Of a stretch of DNA of 64,000 nucleotides, positions 50,639 through 59,943 are shown in pieces. Each line of letters starts with the position of its first letter. Position 1 is the first letter of the stretch. This DNA is from Chryseobacterium sp. 52. Its GTDB lineage: Bacteria > Bacteroidota > Bacteroidia > Flavobacteriales > Weeksellaceae. Under the pieces are notes generated by a model. It did not search any database, was not told where the DNA came from, and saw only the letters and a list, made by a program, of their open reading frames with translations. Both the position numbers and the translations under genes were made by a program. The DNA lies in NCBI RefSeq assembly GCF_002754245.1, contig NZ_PEEX01000001.1, positions 4,196,001 to 4,260,000 on the forward strand, read 5' to 3'.

Positions 50639-51109
50639 ATGAATTATCATTTTCAAGCACACAGACAAGTGAGAAAGAACCTTTTAGGCATCCTGCAGAA
50701 CACTTCCCACGAAGATCTTCTGCTGATTCCTGACGGTTTCAACAACAATATATACTGGAATATTGCCCATACCGTTGCTACTCAGCAGCTGTTGCATTAT
50801 TATCTGAGCGGAAATCCTTTCAGAATTGATAAATATTGGATCGAAACCTATAAAAAAGGGACACTTCCGAACCTGAATGTACAAAAATCTGAAGTAGAAG
50901 ATCTTGAGTTTTTACTCACCGAAACTTCAAAGATTTTAATGAAAGATTACGACAGTGACTTCTTTTCAGACTATACGCCGTATACCACAAGTTTCGGAAT
51001 GGATCTGAAAAGCATCCAGGATGCTATCATCTTCAACAATATACATGAAAGTCTCCATTACGGATATGCACTGGCACAGAAAAGAGCAATTTTAGGAGAA
51101 AAATATTGA
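50639..51109 (+). CDS. DinB-family protein
   Basis: The 156-residue protein has the DinB four-helix bundle layout with metal-ligand histidines: MNYHFQAHRQVRKNLLGIL at the start, NNIYWNIAHTVATQQLLHYYL (about 36-56, broken here; the H in IAH is the first ligand) and NIHESLHYGYALAQKR (about 134-149; two H). DinB/YfiT proteins often transfer thiols or act in bacillithiol-linked detoxification, and a YpdA-type gene lies at 59944. A lipoprotein gene follows after 6 bases. Confidence 0.88.
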   Translation: MNYHFQAHRQVRKNLLGILQNTSHEDLLLIPDGFNNNIYWNIAHTVATQQLLHYYLSGNPFRIDKYWIETYKKGTLPNLNVQKSEVEDLEFLLTETSKILMKDYDSDFFSDYTPYTTSFGMDLKSIQDAIIFNNIHESLHYGYALAQKRAILGEKY

Positions 51110-51115
51110 TACCTG

Positions 51116-51688
51116 ATGAAAAATTTTGTTTTACAACTCTTCATTTTAGGCTCTTTTATTTTTAGCTTAACGGGTTGCAACTCTAAAAACGATCCTGTGA
51201 AGACTCCTGCAGCAGACAGTCTTTTACAGAAGCCTCAGGCTGATCAGAAAATTTCAAAAAACCATCACTCAGAAACAAAGAGCTCTGATGATCCGGACGA
51301 AACTTTCAGATCTCTTCCAAAAGAATGGACAATGCTCACAAAAGAAGGTTCAAAATATATCATATACATTCCCTGTGATTATCAAAACCAAAAAATACTT
51401 CTGAGTAACCATGGAAAATATGCACTGGAACATATAATTGGACAGGATGCCTATTATTTTCAGATCAAAAATATCAGAAAGGAAGGAAATACTTACCTCT
51501 TTGAACTGCATGAGGAAAATGCAGAAAAAGGAAAAGAAGATGTACAATATACATTGGATATAAAAGACAACAACCAGGCAGTATGGGGAGTTTATAATGA
51601 TGAAAGAAAAATGAGAGCCATTACGACTACTGATTCTCGTTTTGAAAACAAATACAAAACAGTAGAAGAACCACCCTGCCTTGAATAA
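51116..51688 (+). CDS. Lipoprotein of unknown function
   Basis: The 190-residue protein has a lipobox (FSLTGC, cysteine about 21) and a lysine/serine-rich linker (about 25-60). The globular part begins near FRSLPKEWTMLTKEGSKYIIYIPC and ends TVEEPPCLE, with two cysteines that might pair. I recognise no family. It lies 6 bases after the DinB gene and 24 bases before rlmB, in one likely operon. Confidence 0.78.
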   Translation: MKNFVLQLFILGSFIFSLTGCNSKNDPVKTPAADSLLQKPQADQKISKNHHSETKSSDDPDETFRSLPKEWTMLTKEGSKYIIYIPCDYQNQKILLSNHGKYALEHIIGQDAYYFQIKNIRKEGNTYLFELHEENAEKGKEDVQYTLDIKDNNQAVWGVYNDERKMRAITTTDSRFENKYKTVEEPPCLE

Positions 51689-51712
51689 GTTTAACAATAG
51701 AAAAAATAAATT

Positions 51713-52477
51713 TTGACAAACGACAACAAAAAAGACGATTTCATTTTCGGACTTCGTCCTGTAATAGAAGCTATTGAAGCAGGAAAAACGATTGATAAGA
51801 TCTTTGTGCAAAACGCACTTCAGGGTCCTATTTATGCTGAACTGAAAGCAGCTTTAGCTCAACATAAAATCCGTCCCAACTATGTTCCAATTGAAAAACT
51901 AAACCGTTTTACAAGAAAAAATCACCAGGGAATAGTTGCTTTTATTTCAGATGTTCCGTTTCATAGAGTGGAAAATATTGTTCCGCAATTATTTGAAGAA
52001 GGAAAAACGCCTTTCTTACTGATCCTGGACAGACTTACGGATGTTAGAAACTTCGGGGCAATCTGCAGAACAGCAGAATGTGTAGGAGTAGATGCTATTA
52101 TTATTCCTGAAAAAGGAGGTGCGCCCATCAATTCAGATGCGATTAAAACATCTGCAGGAGCATTGTACAATATCAAGATCTGTAAGGAACCGAATCTTGC
52201 TCATGCCGTAGATTTTCTTCAGCAGAGTGGTATTTCAGTATTTGCAGCTACTGAAAAAGCTCAGAAACTGATTTATGATGTGAATTTTACGGAGCCATGT
52301 GCCATCGTAATGGGAAATGAAGAAACCGGAATTTCTAAAGAAGTGATGCATCATTCGGATGAAAAGATAAAACTTCCTATTGAAGGAAAAACACAGTCAC
52401 TGAACGTTTCTGTAGCATGCGGAGCGATTTTGTATGAAGCGGTAAGACAGAAAATCACAGCAGCTTCAAATCTTTAG
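51713..52477 (+). CDS. rlmB: 23S rRNA (guanosine-2'-O)-methyltransferase RlmB
   Basis: The 254-residue SPOUT enzyme methylates a ribose in 23S rRNA. FIFGLRPVIEAIEAGKTIDKIFV (about 10-32, broken here) is the substrate-binding start, LILDRLTDVRNFGAICRTAE (about 102-121) motif 1, IVMGNEETGIS (about 200-210) motif 2 and KLPIEGKTQSLNVSVACGAILYE (motif 3, about 220-242, broken here), the knot. The start is TTG, the only plausible start before the conserved FIFGLRP. It may be translated from the same transcript as the lipoprotein gene. Confidence 0.95.
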   Translation: MTNDNKKDDFIFGLRPVIEAIEAGKTIDKIFVQNALQGPIYAELKAALAQHKIRPNYVPIEKLNRFTRKNHQGIVAFISDVPFHRVENIVPQLFEEGKTPFLLILDRLTDVRNFGAICRTAECVGVDAIIIPEKGGAPINSDAIKTSAGALYNIKICKEPNLAHAVDFLQQSGISVFAATEKAQKLIYDVNFTEPCAIVMGNEETGISKEVMHHSDEKIKLPIEGKTQSLNVSVACGAILYEAVRQKITAASNL

Positions 52478-52574
52478 TCAGTCGGGACATAAGTGTTTTA
52501 TAGTGATGTTTTATGGTATCGTTATTGATACACAGAACAAAATATCAGTAAAATTTAAACTTAAAAAATTTCAA

Positions 52575-53624
52575 ATGAAAAACGTAGCGGCATTAATGCT
52601 CATCTCATCTATAGCTCTTGTATCTTGTAAAAAAGAAACAACAACCATCACTAAAGTAGATCCTAAAACCGGAAAAACTGTAACTGTTGAAGTTCCTGCT
52701 GATTCTGTAGCGAAAGTGGCAGAAAATCCGGCAATCAAAGATTCTGCAGGGGTGTTTACCCAGACTTTCAAACTGGAAAAAGGAAAGACCTACCCTCTTA
52801 CCACGTACCAGAGAGATGTAAAAACAATGGAAGATCCTCAGGGAAAAACAATCACGGCGACCAGCGAATCTACGGACGAAATGAATTTCACGGTAAACGA
52901 TATTAAAGGAAATGTTTATGATATGACCCTTAACCTTGTTGGCAAAAGAAATTCACAAAGTTCACAGGGTAAAACGGTGATCGTTGATACCAAACAGGCT
53001 ATCCCGAAAGAAGATGACCTGAAAATGATCTGGAATATCAACAAAGCGCTTACAGGAAACAAGCTTAACATGAAAATGGACACAAAAGGAAATGTGATCT
53101 CCATTACAGGTTTTGATGCAGTTTATACCAAAGTTTCCACTGCAGTAGGAACACTTGTCAAAGATGCCAACCAGAAAGCAAGTGTTGTAGCAAGTCTTAA
53201 AGAAACTTTCAATGAAAAGGTATTGAAGGATCAATTGAATAAAAACCTAACTCTTATTCCTAAAAAAGGAGTAAAAATCGGAGAAAAATGGACAACGTCT
53301 GAAAATGCCGATGCAAGCGGAAGCGTTAAAGTAAATTCAAACTATATCCTGAAAAGTGTAGGAAACGGAGCTGCAGAAATTTCAGTAACAGGAGGAATTC
53401 CTAAAAAGACTGAAAAGAAAACGCAGGGACCTATCACACACAGCCTGAGCAGCGAGCTTGTTCAGAACGGGACTATCAAGTTTGACCAGAGTACAGGATG
53501 GATCACCAACCAGAATATTGATGTAAAAACAACACAGATTGAGACTATTTCAGACGGAAAACAGTCACAGTCTATGAAAAGCATTTCTAAATCTTCTGTG
53601 ATGGTAAATCCTTCTGCAAAATAA
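52575..53624 (+). CDS. Lipoprotein, DUF6263-like
   Basis: From the ATG at 52575 the protein is 349 residues with a lipobox (SIALVSC, cysteine about 18). The mature part has VFTQTFKLEKGKTYPLTTYQRD, NFTVNDIKGNVYDMTLNLVGKR and GVKIGEKWTTSENA (each broken here), repeated beta strands that resemble the DUF6263 family as I recall it. The frame is open 24 codons upstream but without a signal peptide. Role unknown; it is probably a periplasmic-side lipoprotein. Confidence 0.75.
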   Translation: MKNVAALMLISSIALVSCKKETTTITKVDPKTGKTVTVEVPADSVAKVAENPAIKDSAGVFTQTFKLEKGKTYPLTTYQRDVKTMEDPQGKTITATSESTDEMNFTVNDIKGNVYDMTLNLVGKRNSQSSQGKTVIVDTKQAIPKEDDLKMIWNINKALTGNKLNMKMDTKGNVISITGFDAVYTKVSTAVGTLVKDANQKASVVASLKETFNEKVLKDQLNKNLTLIPKKGVKIGEKWTTSENADASGSVKVNSNYILKSVGNGAAEISVTGGIPKKTEKKTQGPITHSLSSELVQNGTIKFDQSTGWITNQNIDVKTTQIETISDGKQSQSMKSISKSSVMVNPSAK

Positions 53625-53653
53625 TTACAAGTTAAATACATTATATAATAACC

Positions 53654-54832
53654 ATGAAAAATCTTTTTTACGCTGCATTATTTTTATTTCCAGCTTTTAT
53701 TTCCAGCCAGGTAGGCTTTGAGCCAGGATACATAATTAATGAAAGTGGTGAAAAATTAAATGTCTTATTAAAAAATTATGACTGGAAAAACAGTCCAAAT
53801 TCAATAGAATATAAACTTAATAAGAATGATAAGCCCATCCAGTTAAAAACGCTTAATGTAAAAGAATTTTTTGTTGGTAATATAAAATACTTCAAGGCAA
53901 AAACGATGATAGATCGTTCTTCCACCAACCTTCAGAATTTATCTGAAACAAAAGAATTTAATAGTAAAGAAGAAATATTATTATTAAAAACTTTGGTAGA
54001 AGGTAAAATCAGTTTGTATAAATATAGCGATGGGAATATTACCCGCTATTTCTACAAAAGGGAAAATTCTGAGATTATTAGTCCATTAGAATACAAGGAA
54101 TATCTGGACTATAATAAAATAGAAAAAAACGAAAAATATAAAAATCAGCTGAAGCAAGAATTTTCTGATAATGAGAAAATAACAGCTTCGGATATTGAAA
54201 GATTAGTTTATAAAGAAAATAATCTAAAAAATATTTTTATTCTTTATAATGGTTTGGATCCTATAACTGATGAAGGTAAAAACAAAAACTTTCATATTTA
54301 TCTGAAACCGGGAATTGGATTTTCTAATTACAAGATACTTCCTCTGGTAGATGATCATACAACAAGTGAATACAAAAAAAGCAATATCCTTTATCGTTTT
54401 GGAATAGAGCTTGAATATGTTTTAAACTTTAATAAAGGTAAATGGGCAATTATTTCTGAGCCAACTTTTCAAACGGTAAATATTACCGCAAATGATTATA
54501 ACAGAAGAAATTTTGAAATAAAATACTCATCTATCCAAATCCCTTTAGGATTTAAATATAATATGTTTTTGAATCAGAAATCCAAATTATATCTATCAGC
54601 ATCATTTTATTATGACCTTATTTTGAATAATGATGTTTTTAATGTGGATAACACTTCTGCTAAAGCACAGGGTAAAACTCATCCATCTTTTGCAGCTGGA
54701 TATTATTATGATAAATTTGGTCTTGAGCTGAAATGGGGTGCTGTACCTTCTTTTTCATCTCTCTATTATGGAAAGCCAAAAGATATCAGTATGAATGGAT
54801 TTAATGTGTCCGTATCCTATAAGCTATTTTAA
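53654..54832 (+). CDS. Outer-membrane beta-barrel protein of unknown function
   Basis: The 392-residue protein has a signal peptide (LFLFPAFISSQ, ending about 18). The N-terminal part (EPGYIINESGEKLNVLLKNYDWKNSP) resembles the extracytoplasmic modules found before barrels, and the last 170 residues alternate as membrane strands with aromatic girdles (FHIYLKPGIGFSNY ... FNVSVSYKLF). The final Phe is typical for outer-membrane proteins. It lies 29 bases after the lipoprotein gene. It is more AT-rich than average. Confidence 0.75.
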   Translation: MKNLFYAALFLFPAFISSQVGFEPGYIINESGEKLNVLLKNYDWKNSPNSIEYKLNKNDKPIQLKTLNVKEFFVGNIKYFKAKTMIDRSSTNLQNLSETKEFNSKEEILLLKTLVEGKISLYKYSDGNITRYFYKRENSEIISPLEYKEYLDYNKIEKNEKYKNQLKQEFSDNEKITASDIERLVYKENNLKNIFILYNGLDPITDEGKNKNFHIYLKPGIGFSNYKILPLVDDHTTSEYKKSNILYRFGIELEYVLNFNKGKWAIISEPTFQTVNITANDYNRRNFEIKYSSIQIPLGFKYNMFLNQKSKLYLSASFYYDLILNNDVFNVDNTSAKAQGKTHPSFAAGYYYDKFGLELKWGAVPSFSSLYYGKPKDISMNGFNVSVSYKLF

Positions 54833-54843
54833 AAAAATAAATT

Positions 54844-55071
54844 ATGAAGTACATTCTTGAGTTAGTACTCTCAGCCATTGTTATTTTCTTTGTCTGGAAT
54901 ATCCTGAAAAGGATCTTCTTCAAAACTTTTTACAGTTATAGATTTAATAACAATAAAGATAATAACAAGCAGCAGGACATCAACAACTCGGACAAGAATA
55001 AACAGAACCTCAACTGGGATGCAGAAACAGTTGACTATGAAGAGGTAAAAGAAAGTAAAGACAAAAGGTAA
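54844..55071 (+). CDS. DUF4834-like small membrane protein
   Basis: The 75-residue protein has one membrane segment (about 6-24), a basic, asparagine-rich linker and the end DAETVDYEEVKESKDKR. The single helix plus D-A-E-x-x-D-Y-E-E-V/I tail is what I know as DUF4834, a family found beside YfhO genes in Bacteroidota. The YfhO gene follows after 32 bases. Function is unknown. Confidence 0.8.
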   Translation: MKYILELVLSAIVIFFVWNILKRIFFKTFYSYRFNNNKDNNKQQDINNSDKNKQNLNWDAETVDYEEVKESKDKR

Positions 55072-55103
55072 ACATTCCAAGAAATAAAAGATTATAACCA
55101 AGC

Positions 55104-57644
55104 ATGGCTAAAAATAAAAACTTAATTTATATTGCAATTTCATTAGTTGTATTTATAGTTTTAGCATTTTTATACTCCACTCCTGTTTTTTCAGGGAAAC
55201 AGCTTTTCCAGCATGATATCGTGCAGTACAGAGGAGGCGCAAAAGAGCTCCTGGATTACAGAGCCGATACCGGAAAAGAAACCTACTGGAGTGATTCCAT
55301 GTTTGGCGGAATGCCGACCTATCAGATGGGAAGCCAGTTCAAAGGCGATATCATCAAAAAGATAGACAGCAATCTGAACTTCCTGCCAAGACCGGTTAAT
55401 TACCTGTTTCTGCTTTTTGCAGGGTTTTTCTTCCTGGGAATGGTAGCCGTCAGAAACTGGAAGTACGCTTTACTGGGTGCTACTTTCTTCGGCTTATCCA
55501 CTTATTTTTATATTATTATTGCCGCCGGACACAATGGTAAAGTAAATACCATCGAGTATTTCGCACCGCTCCTGGCCGGAATTATATTGGTCTATATCAG
55601 GAAACAGTATATCTGGGGATTCATTGCAACAACCCTTTTTATGGGACTTCAGATTGCAGCGAATCACCCGCAGATGACGTATTACCTGTTCTTAGCTTTA
55701 GGATTTTTATTCCTTTCCGAACTGGTAAGAGCCATCCTGAAAAAGGCCCCGATGAAGCATTTTCTTATTTCATCAGGAATTATTGCCGCTTCATGTGTGA
55801 TTGGTGTAGGGATGAATTCCCAAAGGATTATGGCCAATTCTGAGTACATCAAAGAAACTGTCCGTGGAAAACAGATCCTTACCAATGACAGTCATACTTC
55901 TGGAGAATCAGGACTGGATAAAACCAGCATCCTGATGTGGAGCTACGGAAAACTGGAAACCCTGAATCTATTTATTCCAAGGTTAATGGGCGGCGGAAGC
56001 CAGGAACCGGAAGCCAAAGAAATGATGAATAAAGTTCAGGAACTTATTCAGGAAAATGTAGGTTCACAGGCTGAAATGGACAGGATTTCCAAAGGGTTCA
56101 ACGGCGTTACCTATTGGGGAGACCAGCCGGGAACTTCAGGTCCTGCTTATCAGGGTGCCGTGGTATGTTTCCTTGCCTTATTAGGGTTCTTCTTTGCCTG
56201 GAAAAAATACCGTTACTGGATTCTGGGAGCTTCTATTCTGACAGTTTTACTGGCATGGGGAAGCAACTTTATGCCGTTGTCTGACTTCTTTATAGACTAT
56301 ATTCCTTTTTACAGCAAATTCAGAGCACCATCTTCTATATTGGTAGTGGTGGAATTATTATTCCCGTTAATTGCTATTATCGGGATTTACAGATTCTTTA
56401 CCGATGAAAAATTAACCGAAGAGTACAAAAAGAAAATCCTTCTATATGTAAGTGGCGGAACGTTGGGACTGCTCCTGATCCTTCTTCTTTTTGGTAAATC
56501 ACTGCTTGGTTTTTATACGGATGGCGAGAAAACGTATTTCCCTCCTTTCTTATTAGATTACCTTGCTGATGAAAGATTCAAATTATTCAGAATCGATGCC
56601 ATTAAAGCCCTTATCTATGTAGCCATAACTGCAGCTGTTCTTTTCATGACCATGAAGAAGAAACTGAGCCAGAATATTGCTTTGATCATCATTGGAGCCG
56701 TAAGTTTATTTGATCTCTGGACGGTAAACAAGCGTTATCTGAACGATGAAAATTATGTAGATAAAGTCTTTGCAGAAAATCCTTTCCAGACTGAAAGTTC
56801 AGATCTTCTCGCTGAAAAAGTTCAGGGCAATCCGAATTTAGAATCTATCATTGCAAATGTCAACGTTAATAAAGCGCTTGAAACCATCGCCGAAAAAGAC
56901 AAAACACACTATAGAATTTTCAACAATATTTTAGGAACATTCAGTGAGACGAATACATCTTATTTCAAATCTTCCATCGGAGGTTACCATGCCGTAAAAC
57001 TGAGAAGATACGATGATGTAATCAATGAATATTTCCAGGTTATGGACTCTGTAAAAGTACCGAATATCCTTAATCTTCTTAACGCGAAATACTGGGTGAT
57101 GGGCGGACCGGAAAAACCTCAGGCAATGCCCAATGCAAAAGCAAATGGAAATGCATGGTTTGTAAGTGATCTGAAATTCGTGAATACACCTAATGAAGAA
57201 ATCAAGTCTATCGGAGTTATCGACAGCAAGAAAACAGCAATTATCGCATCGTCAGACAAATCTTACTTCAATGGTAAAACTGTTCAGGCAGATTCTGCAG
57301 CGTTCATTAATTTAACAAAGTATCAGCCAAATGAGCTGGAATTTAAGTCTCAGTCAAAAACACCTCAGTTGGCTGTATTTTCTGAGATCTATTATCCTCA
57401 TGGCTGGAAAATATTTATAGACGAAAAAGAAGTTCCTTACATTAAAGCAGATTATCTTTTGCGTGCAGTACACGTTCCTGCAGGAACTCACACCATCAGA
57501 ATGGTCTTTGAACCTGAAGTGATTGAAAAAGGTAAATGGCTTTCGCTTTTATGCTTCGGATTATTTATTGCACTGAGTGCTTTCGGGATTTTCTGGATGA
57601 ATAAAAATAAGAAAAAAGAACAGCTTGTTGAGAAGACTGTTTAA
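55104..57644 (+). CDS. YfhO-family membrane protein
   Basis: The 846-residue protein has about a dozen hydrophobic segments. PVFSGKQLFQHDIVQYRGGAKELLDYR and ETYWSDSMFGGMPTYQMGSQ near the N-terminus (broken here) are YfhO marks, and a large extracytoplasmic part lies before the last segment. In Bacillus, YfhO is a GT-C-type glycosyltransferase linked to glycosylation of lipoteichoic acid. The glycosyltransferase gene 26 bases downstream supports a part in surface glycan synthesis here. Confidence 0.9.
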   Translation: MAKNKNLIYIAISLVVFIVLAFLYSTPVFSGKQLFQHDIVQYRGGAKELLDYRADTGKETYWSDSMFGGMPTYQMGSQFKGDIIKKIDSNLNFLPRPVNYLFLLFAGFFFLGMVAVRNWKYALLGATFFGLSTYFYIIIAAGHNGKVNTIEYFAPLLAGIILVYIRKQYIWGFIATTLFMGLQIAANHPQMTYYLFLALGFLFLSELVRAILKKAPMKHFLISSGIIAASCVIGVGMNSQRIMANSEYIKETVRGKQILTNDSHTSGESGLDKTSILMWSYGKLETLNLFIPRLMGGGSQEPEAKEMMNKVQELIQENVGSQAEMDRISKGFNGVTYWGDQPGTSGPAYQGAVVCFLALLGFFFAWKKYRYWILGASILTVLLAWGSNFMPLSDFFIDYIPFYSKFRAPSSILVVVELLFPLIAIIGIYRFFTDEKLTEEYKKKILLYVSGGTLGLLLILLLFGKSLLGFYTDGEKTYFPPFLLDYLADERFKLFRIDAIKALIYVAITAAVLFMTMKKKLSQNIALIIIGAVSLFDLWTVNKRYLNDENYVDKVFAENPFQTESSDLLAEKVQGNPNLESIIANVNVNKALETIAEKDKTHYRIFNNILGTFSETNTSYFKSSIGGYHAVKLRRYDDVINEYFQVMDSVKVPNILNLLNAKYWVMGGPEKPQAMPNAKANGNAWFVSDLKFVNTPNEEIKSIGVIDSKKTAIIASSDKSYFNGKTVQADSAAFINLTKYQPNELEFKSQSKTPQLAVFSEIYYPHGWKIFIDEKEVPYIKADYLLRAVHVPAGTHTIRMVFEPEVIEKGKWLSLLCFGLFIALSAFGIFWMNKNKKKEQLVEKTV

Positions 57645-57670
57645 CGTTTAAAGTTTATTGTTCAAGCTTA

Positions 57671-58975
57671 ATGGAACAAAAAAAAATATTAATCATCACC
57701 TATTACTGGCCTCCTGCGGGAGGTCCTGGTGTTCAAAGATGGTTAAAATTCGCAAAATATTTACCCGAATCCGGATGGCAACCCGTGATCTACACGCCGG
57801 AAAACCCAAGTTATCCTCTAATCGATGAAAGTCTTTTGAAAGACGTTCCACAAAATATAGAGATCGTAAAAACGAAGATCTGGGAACCTTATCAGCTGGC
57901 TGAAAAACTGAATAAAAGCAATAAAAAATTCAAAGCCGGACAGTTTGATGTCGGCAAAAACCAAAGCTGGAAATCCAAACTTTCGATCTGGGTAAGAGGA
58001 AACTTTTTCATTCCTGATGCCAGGGTCTTTTGGGTGAAACCTTCCATTCAGTTTTTGGAACAGTATTTAAAAGAAAATAAAATTGATGTGGTGGTCACTT
58101 CAGGACCGCCCCACTCTCTTCACATGATCGGTCTCGGACTTAAAAAGAAGTTTCCCAATCTGAAATGGATTGCTGATTTCCGTGATCCATGGACAGAGAT
58201 TTCTTATTATAAACATTTAAAGCTCACCAAAAGTTCCGACAGGAAACACAGAGCGCTTGAAAGTGCCGTTTTTCAAAATGCCGATATTACATTAGCTACC
58301 AGCTATACCGATGCAGAAAATTTCCGCAAAGCGGGAGCCAATGCCATGTGCATTACAAATGGATTTGATGAAAGTGATGCTTCTGCTCCGGTCAGCGAAA
58401 CACAAGGACGAAATGATCAAAATAGAACATTTACTTTGAGTTATATTGGAGTCCTGGAGCAATTGAGAAATCCTGAAAATCTTTGGAAGGTCCTTGATGA
58501 ATTAGTTAGAGAAAATAAAGAATTTGCAGACCAATTTACGTTGAAGTTTGCAGGAAGAGTGGATGATAAAATCCTTCATTCCATTGAAAATTCAAACTTG
58601 AAAATTCATATTCTGAATCTGGGTTATATTTCCCATGACAAAGCTGTTGAAGAGATGGCTAACTCTGCCCTTTTACTGATTACCAATTTCCCGAATGAAT
58701 CTTCAAAAGGTATTATTCCCGGAAAAATATTTGAATACCTCGCGACTGGTAAACAGATCATTTCTTTTGGTCCTGATAAAGCAGATGTTTCAAAAATACT
58801 GACGGAAACAAATGCAGGAAAGCATTTCAGCTATGAGGATTCTCAAGCGGTCAAAGACTTTATCCTTGAAAAATTTGAGTTGTGGAAAGAAAGAAATCTT
58901 GCTGAAAACACGCAGAATATTGAACAGTTTTCAAGAAGGAATTTAACTAAAAAGCTGGCTGAAATTTTATCTTAG
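57671..58975 (+). CDS. Glycosyltransferase family 4 protein
   Basis: The 434-residue GT-B enzyme begins KKILIITYYWPPAGGPGVQRW (N-terminal half, sugar-acceptor side), with TSGPPHSLHMIGLGLKKKF and WIADFRDPWTEISYY (about 140-180, broken here). The C-terminal half has LSYIGVLEQLRNPENLW and KGIIPGKIFEYLATGKQIISFGPDKAD (about 355-381; each broken here) with the E-x-x-A/T motif for the nucleotide sugar. The donor and acceptor are not known. It is the last gene of the DUF4834 / YfhO operon. Confidence 0.9.
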   Translation: MEQKKILIITYYWPPAGGPGVQRWLKFAKYLPESGWQPVIYTPENPSYPLIDESLLKDVPQNIEIVKTKIWEPYQLAEKLNKSNKKFKAGQFDVGKNQSWKSKLSIWVRGNFFIPDARVFWVKPSIQFLEQYLKENKIDVVVTSGPPHSLHMIGLGLKKKFPNLKWIADFRDPWTEISYYKHLKLTKSSDRKHRALESAVFQNADITLATSYTDAENFRKAGANAMCITNGFDESDASAPVSETQGRNDQNRTFTLSYIGVLEQLRNPENLWKVLDELVRENKEFADQFTLKFAGRVDDKILHSIENSNLKIHILNLGYISHDKAVEEMANSALLLITNFPNESSKGIIPGKIFEYLATGKQIISFGPDKADVSKILTETNAGKHFSYEDSQAVKDFILEKFELWKERNLAENTQNIEQFSRRNLTKKLAEILS

Positions 58976-59053
58976 GTTTTGGAGCCGGATAATGCATGAT
59001 AAGTGAAATAAGGTAATTCTTGTTTCATGATCTGCATATAAAAATACAGATGT

Positions 59054-59128
59054 TTCGACTTCGCTCAGCATGACAATCCTTACACTTTACAGTTATTGAT
59101 TAGAGCTGTCATGCTGAGCGAAGTCGAA
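59054..59128. repeat. Inverted-repeat element (CGACTTCGCTCAGCATGACA arms)
   Basis: The arm at 59054-59075 and the arm at 59107-59128 are perfect reverse complements of 22 bases with a 31-base loop. Words of this type (ATGCTGAGCGAAGTCGAAGC) are widely scattered between genes in Chryseobacterium and related genomes as I recall. It sits between two convergent genes. Confidence 0.85.
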
Positions 59129-59180
59129 GCATTATTCTGATAAATAAATGATGGTTTTATGATACCCCTGTAGAAATTTC

Positions 59181-59825
59181 TTAAATCGTCCACTGGTCAT
59201 TCACAACCGCAACCAGATATTGCTTCCCCTGAAATTCCTCAAATACAAAACGGATGGTTTTCCAATCCATTTCACCATTCTTTTCAGTGCCTTTTATATA
59301 ATTTTCGGTAAAGTCTTTACCTGGATATATTTCTTTTAAATTATTAAGAGAATTTCCGCTGGCCAGAAATTTATTTAATGAATATTGTGATGCTGTAAAA
59401 TCTTTTGAGAAGACCCATTTTCCAAGATAATCATTGATTGTTGCTTTATACGGATCTCCGGAACCGTCCTGAGCACCCCATGTAAATAAAGTCTTTGTAG
59501 GCTGGAATTTTTCAAAATCAGCTGTGGAAAAATGTCTGTCTTCTTTGGGATCTACCAATGCATACATGGAAAAACTGATTCCTTTTTCAGGATGGATAAA
59601 TGATGCAAAGGTTTTGTAGTCTTTACTCTTTAAAGCCTGAAGAATCTCATCATTAGCCTTTTTTACAGCCACTTCATCCGTTTTTTTCTTCTGTTCTGTA
59701 GTCTCTATGTTTTTTTCCTTTGCCTGAGCCATAGAATCGATCACATTGGGAACAGGCTTTTCAGGCGTTTTCTTACAAGCTGTCACCAAACTTAACATCA
59801 GTATCGGAATAATCAGTCTTTTCAT
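59181..59825 (-). CDS. Lipoprotein of unknown function
   Basis: The 214-residue protein has a lipobox (LSLVTAC, cysteine 17) and a charged Lys/Glu-rich linker (about 30-60). The globular part contains LQALKSKDYKTFASFIHPEKGISFSMYALVDPKED (about 64-98, broken here), suggestive of an NTF2-like or hypothetical fold seen in Bacteroidota lipoproteins. I do not assign a name. It is monocistronic, convergent with the glycosyltransferase gene. Confidence 0.78.
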   Translation of the reverse strand: MKRLIIPILMLSLVTACKKTPEKPVPNVIDSMAQAKEKNIETTEQKKKTDEVAVKKANDEILQALKSKDYKTFASFIHPEKGISFSMYALVDPKEDRHFSTADFEKFQPTKTLFTWGAQDGSGDPYKATINDYLGKWVFSKDFTASQYSLNKFLASGNSLNNLKEIYPGKDFTENYIKGTEKNGEMDWKTIRFVFEEFQGKQYLVAVVNDQWTI

Positions 59826-59931
59826 CTTTTCAATTTTTTAATTCAAAATAAACACCAAATCTGGTGCCAAGAAAATACTTGTAATAGATAAGTTCTGTTG
59901 GCAATTTCTCGCTTAATAGTATGGTTTTAAG

Positions 59932-59939
59932 TAAATTTG
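59932..59939 (+). promoter_or_regulatory. -7 promoter box directly before the YpdA-type gene
   Basis: TAAATTTG matches TAnnTTTG and ends 4 bases before the ATG at 59944, the same spacing as in front of the MutS2-like gene. Transcription would start at or beside the ATG. No -33 TTG at normal distance was found. Confidence 0.5.
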
Positions 59940-59943
59940 TTTT

